From the NCBI RefSeq assembly GCF_033297405.1, contig NW_026944225.1:1623413-1687412 (forward strand): a DNA stretch of 64,000 nucleotides. The letters are read 5' to 3'. The translations under genes were made by a program, and so were the position numbers. Of the stretch, positions 56,341 through 64,000 are shown in pieces. The first letter of the stretch is position 1; each line of letters begins with the position of its first letter. Below the pieces are notes generated by a model. That model was not told the origin of the DNA and ran no database searches. It was given only the letters and a program-made list of their open reading frames with translations. This DNA comes from Parathielavia appendiculata. Its lineage: Eukaryota > Ascomycota > Sordariomycetes > Sordariales > Chaetomiaceae.

Positions 56341-56861
56341 ATGATGACTCAGCAGATCTCAACCAGAGATCTCTGCCGCAACTCCGCGTTTGCGAGAACT
56401 TTCACAAGCTCATTTTGTGCGAGCTCTGGGGTTCCATATTCGAAGGGAGTATCGCGTGTTCAAATACGTGCTCGGCGGGCGTTGAAAGGACGGGCGCGGC
56501 GGAGAGTTCGGCGGCCATGGTTGTGGGAGTGGTCGTCGCCCACCAGTGTTCGGTGGTGGATGCCCAGAACTTTTTGTGGTGGGCTGCTGAAATGTCAGTG
56601 GGGAGAAAATGCCCCGCAGTTTGGGTGACGTCGGCTAACTGCGGGTTCGGCCAGAGAGGCTCGGCAGGGGACAGTGGGCCTGTCTGAACTTGGCGGCTTC
56701 TTGAAGACGCCCGCTTCCAGGTTCGTGGATCGAATCCTCTTTCCACCAAACGACATCAGAGAGAGCAGCGGGAGGTAAGTGTCCTTAAACTTCATGGCTC
56801 CTGGCGAAATTCCATTCATATCTATTCTGATATACATGTAATGACTCAAGTCTTGGTTACC
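56341..56861. other. Intergenic region, no supported gene
   Basis: About 520 bp. The sequence at 56710-56745 resembles a tRNA T-arm, but no partner acceptor strand was found. Confidence 0.4.
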
Positions 56862-59022
56862 CTAACTATTTGCTGACCCGCCCGTCGTGGCAGAAACACA
56901 GTCGGTGTCAGGCTCACCCTTGATGGACGGCTGGCCCTCCCTGGCGGTACCGATACATGCAGCCGATTCCGCGAGATCGCCGCTCGGCAGCTTACCGATG
57001 TATGTCTTCCTCGCCAGGCGCTCCATTTCCGGCACCGACCCGGCGCCTTCCAGCACGTGGCCAACCTCGTAGCCGCGACGCATCGTCGCCAGCGTGCTGC
57101 TCTTCCACAGCGGCACCTGCTCCGCCCCGGCGCCAGCGCCGGCCGAATTCCACAGCGTGATACCGAAGAAGACAACCGCCAGCAGCAGCGTTGTCCCGTG
57201 GAGCGCCATCCAAGCCCACTTCGTGTCGTACACCACGATCGGCTTCAGCGTGCGCCCCTCGACATAGTCAACCTGGGCCCCTCCCTCGCCTCTCCGTAGC
57301 TCGTTCGTCATGCTCGTGGACAGGCTGTGGAAGGTGGCATTCAGGTCCCGCCCCAAGAAGCTCTTCAGCGTCGGAGGGACGGTGGTGGTCAAGTCCCTCC
57401 TGATGCTCCCATCATCATTGAGCGACAGACCCCACGAAGCGCCGTTGATTCGCCCAGCGCCATTCAGGTGGTACTTCTCCAAATGCTCCCGCACCCCGGG
57501 CACTGGCTCGGGCACGGGCCCGTCGAGCGTCCGGTTCCACAAGAACAGGCTCTGCAGATACGAGCTGATGGACTTGACCGAGCCCTCGCCCACGCGATAC
57601 ACACGCTTGGTGGTTGGGTCGCGCAATTCGAGGTTCGTGTAGGTGGGACACGAGTAGATGGAGTTGAACTCCAGGCTGAAGTAGCTTGGCGGCGGATCGA
57701 AGTCCACCTTCGTCCCGTTCCCGTACCGCATGGGAAGTGGCTGCCAGGAGTCCGGTTCCCTGATGCTGGGCACCTCGGTGATGTTCTCGGTGAGCTGGCT
57801 GTCCTGCATGGACGAAGTCACGTTCTTCAGACAGTAGTAGATGGCGCACTCCATCGCTCGCAGCGTCGCGTCCGGCCACCCGGACCAGTAATCGATGGCT
57901 GCGTCGGGGGCCGGGTAGATGAGGCTCATGGCCCAGATCAGCGTGTCGATGTCCTTCATCGTGTTCGTCTCGTTCGGGTTGCCCGTGCCGAACGACGTGG
58001 CGTTGTACATGGGACCATCGAATCTGTCACGGTTGGCGATGAAGTGGCCGTTGGGTAGAGTGTATGCTGTGGTCGACTTGTTCAGGCCGTATGAAACATT
58101 CGCTATGTCTGACTTGTTCCCTGCACGGTAAAGGGGGACAAGGGTCGACGTGCGGCCAACCAAGACGTTGACAACAGAATCCAGATCACGGCCAGCAACG
58201 CGCCTCAGGTCCGCGGTGACGTCGTGGCACCGGTGACAAACACCGAGGGTGGTGAAGGTGGGCCAGGTGCAGTTGCCCGTCGGGCATTGCACCGCCACCC
58301 TCTGCTCGAGTCCGCTCAGCCCGGCCAGAATCGCAGATTGCATCGACAGTGGTAGCTCCGTCCTGACGGACACTGTTTCGGTATGAATTGTCTCATTGCC
58401 CTTTGTGTAGTCCGTCTCAGTGCTAGACGCTTTGGTTTGCTTCGCCTCTCCCATGTTGTACCATAGGCTCAAGGGTATGACGGCAGACTGCAAACGGTCC
58501 TTGACAAGGTCCGGCCGGAACTGTAGCAATTGTTGCGAGAAGGGGTCGAGTCCGATGATGAGCAGGCTTAGGACGGCGCCCAATTTGAGAGAGAGTCTGT
58601 TAGTTGTTAGGGGATAAGGTACTTTGGGATGCTGTGTTGTGCCTGCAAAGGGAAGGTAATCAGACTTACGAGCCACTGGTTCTTGTGAGGACCCTGGAAC
58701 TGCCGATGGGACCACGGGTGGCGGCGTCGATACGCTCAAAGTCGATGAGTGGCCGCGCCTCGCGGGCGAACAAGATCCATTTCCACTGGGCAATGCACTC
58801 GGCGAAAAGGTAGGCGAGGCTCGCCTTCATGGAGAGCGAAAGGACCGACACGATGGCGTTCAACGTGACGACGTTCAACCAAGGGCTTATGATTTCTCTG
58901 CCGTTGAAGGCGGCTAGGACGGCCACCAAGGCCGCAAAGGACCCAATGCCGCCCAACAGTACCAAGCACTCCCACCCCCAAGCCCAAGCCGTCCATGTTG
59001 TCTTGACGTGTAACAGGGCCAT
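56862..59022 (-). CDS. DUF3176-family fungal membrane protein
   Basis: Exon 1 is 58670-59022 from ATG 59022 (MALLHVKTTWTAWAWGWE). A 73-bp intron (GTAAGT donor, CTAACAG acceptor) leads to exon 2, 56862-58596. The total is 695 residues with no frame problem. N-terminal helices include VLLGGIGSFAALVAVLAAF and the block KASLAYLFAECIAQWKWILF, then RPLIDFERIDAATRGPIGS, the DUF3176 signature. A helix (GAVLSLLIIGLDPFSQQLL) precedes a large extracellular loop with many N-x-S/T sites and paired Cys (CPTGNCTWP, CHRCHD). A last helix (TTLLLAVVFFGITLW) leads to a short cytosolic tail. The function is unknown; the topology suggests a surface protein. Confidence 0.88.
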
Positions 59023-59496
59023 TCTAGGCGATGCGGTGTCGGCGATGCGGTGTCGAACATGTAGGTAGGCGGGTGGAAATCTTGGGTGCGGAAGCACCCA
59101 AGAACAGAACTCGGCGTCAGTTATCAACGCCTTATGGTTACATGTGATTATCACGCCTTGCCTTGGTCAGCCTCGCTGAGCCTCGACAGCAGTGCTGACA
59201 TGAGACAGGGGTCACATCAGCCCTATATCACGTCCTGCAAGAGAAGGGCGCAGCTACTACAGCCAGCACACCGAGCGCGTCTCACATTAATACACCCCTG
59301 AGTCAGCCCAGCCAATGCCCTAGCCACACTCCACGCCCTGTCACTACATCGGCCCGACAACTGCGATGCAACCCGAGCTTCACATCAGCCGCACATGTAC
59401 ACGTGTAGGGTTCCCGCGTGATGGTAGCACTGGAATTGACATGCTCGACGAGGCTGTGCACTGCAGGGGTTCTCGGAGGACAGCATACATACATAG
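59023..59496. other. Intergenic region (DUF3176 promoter side)
   Basis: About 470 bp, no gene seen; ends at the left terminus of the hAT-like element. Confidence 0.5.
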
Positions 59497-60757
59497 GCAG
59501 CGCTCCCAACAATTCAATTTTTATTGGCAATCTTCCAATCCAATCAATCCAATCAATCCAATCAATCCAATCCAATTCAATCATGGATTTTTTGGGCTCA
59601 ATTCAATCCAATTCGGACACTGTGATTGATTGACGAATTGTCAATTATTAGGCCTGATTTTTCCCTGTTTTGGACGCCCTGGAAAACCCTGGGGGGGGGA
59701 AATACTGCCCATCTAGCCGGAAAAACAGCCGGACCGGACGCGTCGTGGGTGCCCCCCTAGTTCGAGGAGCGTTGTATCGTGATGGTTCCCCTTGGTGTTG
59801 CGTCCCCGGGTCGAGCCCGACTGTTCTACTAGGCCATAGCTGCCTCCGAAGTACCGCTATGTCTGACCTCCCCGATTGCTCAGCCACGGCTTCTATTGCC
59901 AGCGATGCTCCGACCCTCCTATCGACTGCTTCTACCGCCGGAAACAGCGCATTCTCCCGCCTTCGCCGGGCCCGCAGCATTGCCTGTAACGGTCTCAGGT
60001 AGTATATTGCAACTAGCTGATGACGACTCTACGAGTACACTGAACTTGGAGAAGGAAAGAAGAGATGTGAGACTCTGGTAGCTGGGGAGCCAATTTATCC
60101 TCACAGGTGTGCGCTGCTAGAAGGTTCAACACTGTGGGTCGAGTGGGAATAGCTTCATCCAGGGGGTTTGGTGGACCGTGCTTATACGAGAGCTGGCCGA
60201 GGGTCATCGAGGCCCATCTCGGGTTCAGCCCGTTACAACACTACCTCTATGGAGATGACTTCTACGATCCGCCCGAGGCTCTCCACGGCCTGGATGAGGT
60301 AGCAGCCTACCTTGGCGAGCCTGTTAGGCCGGTGGAAGATCCGTTGCAGTGGTGGTTGAGTAACCAGGAGCGATTTCCTAGGCTGATGGCGCTCGACTTG
60401 CTCTCTTCCACCCATGTCAACGGAGTGCGAGAGGACGTTCAGCCTTGCGAAACTGGCCGTGGGAATGCAGAGGCACTCTACACAGGAGGATACAATATCC
60501 AAGCTCCAGTGCCCAAAGAATTGGCTGCGAAATCAAGGTCCTTCTTAGCAGGGTTGTAATCAGGAACCTGGATGTCTGGAGAGGGCCGAGTGACTCGGTC
60601 GGCTCGGAATAACCTCACCCGGGATCATGTGACGTTAATTGCAATTCTTCAATTCAATTCAATTCTGGGGCTTCAATCAATCAATTATTCAGAAAGGCCT
60701 CAATTCAATCCAATTATGAGGCTTGGATTGGATTGATTGGATTGTTGGGAGCGCTGC
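59497..60757 (+). mobile_element. Decayed hAT-like DNA transposon with 17-bp terminal inverted repeats
   Basis: GCAGCGCTCCCAACAAT at 59497-59513 recurs as a perfect reverse complement at 60741-60757. From the second base it begins CAGCG, fitting the hAT terminal pattern. Next to each terminus are arrays of CAATC/GATTG pentamers. Inside, the plus frame 60107-60559 contains EDPLQWWLSNQERFPRLMALD, which resembles the C-terminal dimerisation region of hAT transposases (D-P-L-x-W-W ... P-x-L). The catalytic core and most of the transposase are missing, and the sequence after that block does not match. The outer 8 bp do not form a clear target duplication. It is best read as a deleted, non-autonomous copy. 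Confidence 0.65.
59529..59580 (+). repeat. Subterminal CAATC array
   Basis: Tandem CCAATCAATC-type pentamers, with the complementary GATTG array at 60723-60744 near the other terminus, so the two ends are inverted beyond the 17-bp repeat. Confidence 0.7.
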
Positions 60758-61312
60758 ACGAAACCACTACAGAGAGAAAAGCACGCAAGATTCGTGCTGC
60801 AGTTGCGCATGACCGCAAGGACGGTGTCTTGGGTGTAGGATTCGGGTTGACTGATATAGTGAACCTAAACACCATGATATTTGTATGTATAAAGAGATAG
60901 GCAGTTGGTGATGGCTTCATCCGGCGGTGCAGGCCGGTCTGTGGGGGGATGTTGTGGGTGCTGCTGCCCCACTGCTCCAGACCGCCCGCTTCCTGCCGCC
61001 CAGAGCCTTTTCCACCCGATTATCGCTGCCACAGACAGACAACAACAATTCATCACCATCTTCGCTTGGCACTTGTTGTTCCTCTCTGTGCCACCGCGAC
61101 ATAATCATAATATTGCCCCCAACCCTCGTAAACGGAGCAAAGAGCTGAGGAAAAGGAAGTGGGAGAATAGAACAGCAAAGCCTGACGTTTCCTTCTTCGT
61201 CCTCGATTCTTTTTTTTCCCTTCTCAGTTTTTGTCTTATCAACGAAGAAAAAAATGCAAGACGAAAGAACAGCGACAGAAGGCCAGCATGGTGTGTAAGG
61301 TACAGGTAGAGT
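60758..61312. other. Intergenic region, no supported gene
   Basis: About 550 bp; no recognised coding sequence. Confidence 0.45.
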
Positions 61313-61975
61313 TCAGCAGTGATCGTCGAAATAATAGGGCGGCATCGCCTCGTCCCCGGTGAGTGCAGCAGCCATATGGTAGCTCTCTGCATCGTAGTAG
61401 CCGTCCATTTCATTGGCGATGCACCGCTCAAGCATATCGGAGCACCAGAGTCTCAAGACCCCGTGCTGGACACTGCGCGCGTTGCAAGGGTCGAGATTGG
61501 CCAGTCCGAACATGGCATTGCCGGTCCAATAGGTGATCATATGCACCGGATTGAGGGTCACGACGTGCGTGTGTTGGCCCAGAAAGTGTTCACAGAGTCT
61601 TTGGCATTCACCGATGCTGGGTGCGTCGCCGTACGGGGTGTCAAGACACGCAACGCCGTCTCGAGGGAGCAGCTTGGTGTTTGTTCTCTGCGCGCGAGGC
61701 TTCGCGCTGGTTCGGAAGTCTTTGACACTCTGTTGAGGTCGATGACGTGGGGCACCTCCGAGAGCGGTCTGGTAATGTTTTGAATCTGCCAGAACTGGGT
61801 GGTGATGTTTTGGACAGGCGGTAGAGTCTGGCTGTCGCGATTCGGCAGCTTGCTGCAATGACGGCTCTTGTTGTTCGTTAATCTGGGCCTGCGGTTGAAT
61901 AGGTAGTGCGCAGGGTTTGCTAGTTTGGGTTACTTTACCTCGCTTCGTAGCAAGGGACGCAAGCGGGAATGACAT
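61313..61975 (-). CDS. Unrecognised protein, possibly 3' exon of a longer gene
   Basis: From ATG 61975 (MSFPLASLATKRGK) the frame gives 220 residues ending at 61313. The first 110 are Gln/Pro/Ser-rich. The last 100 look folded: TPYGDAPSIGECQRLCEHFL, NPVHMITYWTGNAMFGLANLD, then CNARS and LWCSDMLERC, with five well-spaced cysteines. The frame stays open upstream to 62227, so a 5' exon is possible. No signal peptide at the chosen start. Family unknown. The Cys spacing resembles small secreted fungal proteins, but that is only an impression. Confidence 0.45.
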   Translation of the reverse strand: MSFPLASLATKRGKVTQTSKPCALPIQPQAQINEQQEPSLQQAAESRQPDSTACPKHHHPVLADSKHYQTALGGAPRHRPQQSVKDFRTSAKPRAQRTNTKLLPRDGVACLDTPYGDAPSIGECQRLCEHFLGQHTHVVTLNPVHMITYWTGNAMFGLANLDPCNARSVQHGVLRLWCSDMLERCIANEMDGYYDAESYHMAAALTGDEAMPPYYFDDHC

Positions 61976-62409
61976 GGAAGTCACGGGATAAAACGGAAGG
62001 TAGTACCAGCTATCAAAATATGCAATCAAATGACATCGCGGCCTTTGTGTGCCAGCTGTTATTCCTCTCTGCATGCCTGTGGCTTGCCCCGCACATGTTC
62101 CACGCTTGCCACTTTGCCTGCAGTCCCCGGGCCTAAAGTAACTAGGTAGGGCGGCGCAGATCAGCACCGCCTTGAGTCTGCTCTTACCAGGCACCAGACC
62201 TACGCGTTGCCTGTGATACGATAGCAATTAAGTGACGTGCATTCCGGCCTGAGTCAACGCACCGTTCTAATACGCCTTTCTTTCTCACGCCGCCTCTCTC
62301 GCTTCTCCAACCCGTGGCAACGCTGTTCGAAGCGCATTTCTCAGCGCATTTCTCAAGTGCAACCGCCATAAACTCCGCGAACACCTCGTGGCCTTGGCTG
62401 ACCTCGACC
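61976..62409. other. Region between divergent unknown genes
   Basis: About 430 bp, likely promoters of both flanking genes; no motif assigned. Confidence 0.4.
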
Positions 62410-63180
62410 ATGTTCAGGTATGCGTGCTATCCCGCAAATCACGCTGTTAGGCATTCCGGCATGATTCAGAGCTCAGACATAGCTAATCACAACCCGTCAT
62501 CTAATGGGCTTTTTTTGCATGATCAGTCTGCCCAAGACAGATTAAACGCACTTCTGAGTCGAGACGACCCCGACCTGGAAACATGCTTGCACCGGCTCGA
62601 CATCCTCGCCATCGGGGTCGAAGCACCCAAGGACGACTTCCCCGTCCCCATGACGCTCTACCACTGGTTGCCGCCCACCGTCCGGACCATTACCAGAGTT
62701 ACTGTTGCTCCGCGTCTCTTTTCCATGATGAAGGAGTGTGTCTCCCTGGGCACATTCTTCGTGGGCGACGACATCGACGTGTCCGAGATCTTTACGAGGC
62801 TCCTTACGGAGCGAGGCGAGAGTCCGGAATCACTGACGCCGCAAGTCCTTGCGGACCTGATCGCCGCTGGGGAGGTCTCGGTGCCGGCGAAAGGGGCCTT
62901 TATACGCTTCTTCTCGTTTACTGTATTCAGCAACGACCCATCTCCTTCAGCAGTCTCTGGCGAGGGTGAAATTCGGGTGTGGAAGTGGGTGAAGCGGGAA
63001 AGCATGTACCGCAAGAGTGGGGTCTGGGAGCCGGACTTGCATAAAGTCCTGGACCACGGGGAATGGAATGCTGGTAAAAACCTAGTGATACTCTCAGCAG
63101 GGGTGGCAGAGGAAGCGTGGCAGACCGCAGTGGCCAGACACCGAGTGATCCCGACTCTGGAAGGCCTATTGAGAGTGTAA
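62410..63180 (+). CDS. Unrecognised soluble protein
   Basis: From ATG 62410 the frame gives 256 residues; an internal ATG at 62461 is an alternative start. The body is coding-like and mostly hydrophilic: RDDPDLETCLHRLDILAIGV, FPVPMTLYHWLPPTVRTI, SLGTFFVGDDIDVSEIFTRL, then VWKWVKRESMYRKSGVWEPD and a C-terminal helix. No membrane segment, signal peptide or catalytic motif. The frame is also open to 62314 without an ATG. Not recognised; it is probably a real, lineage-restricted gene. Confidence 0.55.
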   Translation: MFRYACYPANHAVRHSGMIQSSDIANHNPSSNGLFLHDQSAQDRLNALLSRDDPDLETCLHRLDILAIGVEAPKDDFPVPMTLYHWLPPTVRTITRVTVAPRLFSMMKECVSLGTFFVGDDIDVSEIFTRLLTERGESPESLTPQVLADLIAAGEVSVPAKGAFIRFFSFTVFSNDPSPSAVSGEGEIRVWKWVKRESMYRKSGVWEPDLHKVLDHGEWNAGKNLVILSAGVAEEAWQTAVARHRVIPTLEGLLRV

Positions 63181-64000
63181 TAGTTCCACGTTTTGTGTAT
63201 GTCGTTTTAGGTGTGTTAGAGTGCGTTTCGCCGAGGGCTGACAGTACTCGTTTGGAGGAAGAACAGAAACCCCATGTACTCTCCCCTTGGTTCAGAAAAG
63301 TCATTATGGTGGCGGGTAGGCCAGAACACCAACCTCACCAGCCAGTAGGGCGGTGGGAGTTCTGCCGACCATCTCACCGCTTCGTTGTCAGGAGGATATT
63401 GCCAAGTTAGTGTATACCTATACACCATACTCTTAATCACTATCATCTGCTAAAAAGGGCCCACTATTGCAATAATGGATCCACGTTGCAGAGGTCATGT
63501 TGAAATTGGATGGATTTTCGGCGGTCGTCTGTGTAATTGAATTGTACGGATCAACTTCAACGTGTATTTTCGTGTAATTGCGCCGGACCCTGGGTAGAGT
63601 AGCGAGCGGCGTTTGTTCTTAAATTTTCGCACCCGAGAAGTGTTTCTGCGTAATGGGTTGGTGTCTGGCAGTGTGTGAATGTCCGTCCATACCGTAAAGG
63701 GAAAATGCACCAGGCGGGTATGATACTTCGCATTCCAGGGATACAATCTGCCGTTGATATGTCAACTAGCATTCCCACCGCAAGTAGCATTCCCAGCACA
63801 ACTACCGTTCCAAGCGCTCCGCTCTCTGATTGGCTGGTATTTCTTTCGGTCATGCCCAATCCGGCTGGTCGATCAAACTGTGGCAATTGGCGCTACTGTA
63901 AGCCACTGTAAGCTACCTAAGCCACTGTTCGCGGACGATGACACAACTCACCATACCTTAACCCATGTGAACAACGCACAACTGCTGGACATGAAGACAC
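63181..64000. other. Intergenic region to the window end
   Basis: About 820 bp, no supported gene. CCAC/CAAG-rich low-complexity bits occur near 63770-63820. Confidence 0.45.

Noticed and set aside
56710..56745. T-arm-like sequence ending TTTCCACCA
   Set aside because: No matching 5' acceptor strand within 100 nt upstream on the plus strand, and no plausible tRNA on the minus strand.
59756..59833. tRNA-like fold (CCTAGT/ACTAGG ends, GGTCGAGCCC-like arm)
   Set aside because: The internal arms do not form a proper cloverleaf and the length is off; it lies inside the hAT-like element.
1..64000. CRISPR arrays, integrons or prokaryotic operons
   Set aside because: Intron-rich eukaryotic genes throughout; no regularly spaced direct repeats with unique spacers.

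Overview
This window is nuclear DNA of a filamentous ascomycete, most likely a Sordariomycete. The genes are broken by short GT-AG introns of 50-230 bp. Housekeeping genes (PRP8, eIF3c, RPS14, RPL7, RPS19, ISA2, MDM10) sit beside a 172-codon scytalone dehydratase of the DHN-melanin pathway. AT-rich repeat copies near 8-10 kb differ mainly by C:G to T:A transitions, the signature of repeat-induced point mutation (RIP). No bacterial features, CRISPR array or confident tRNA gene were seen.

Layout. 1-8 kb is gene-poor: an unrecognised gene near 0.3-0.9 kb and a two-repeat Myb/SANT protein at 4-5.1 kb. 8.2-10.1 kb is a repeat island with two solo-LTR-like elements and three copies of one repeat in different states of decay. 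12-32.5 kb is the conserved block: PRP8 and eIF3c are head to head, as are RPS14 and RPL7, followed by ISA2, a secreted protein with two tandem ricin-B-like units, and RPS19. Intron 2 of RPL7 appears to contain a box C/D snoRNA. 33.3-36.2 kb holds a truncated Tc1/mariner element ending at the start codon of an ankyrin-repeat gene whose second half has a zinc-deaminase signature (HAE ... PCxxC). 37-42 kb carries a ZIP metal transporter, MDM10 and scytalone dehydratase, all intact.

42.7-56.3 kb is different. Five recognisable genes carry single-base frame breaks that no intron explains: a DUF2293 protein, one of two Cys-rich membrane proteins, an aminoglycoside-phosphotransferase-like kinase, a LysM/chitin-binding secreted protein and a GT25 glycosyltransferase. 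A SNF2 helicase survives only as fragments, and a LINE tail and an inverted duplicated sequence lie among them. One gene inside the block (50-50.8 kb) is intact. This looks like a decaying accessory segment, although local base-calling error cannot be excluded from sequence alone.

56.9-63.2 kb has an intact DUF3176 membrane protein, a hAT-like element bounded by a perfect 17-bp terminal inverted repeat, and two unrecognised genes. The most novel item is the ankyrin-deaminase gene. The best-supported new RNA is the snoRNA inside RPL7.
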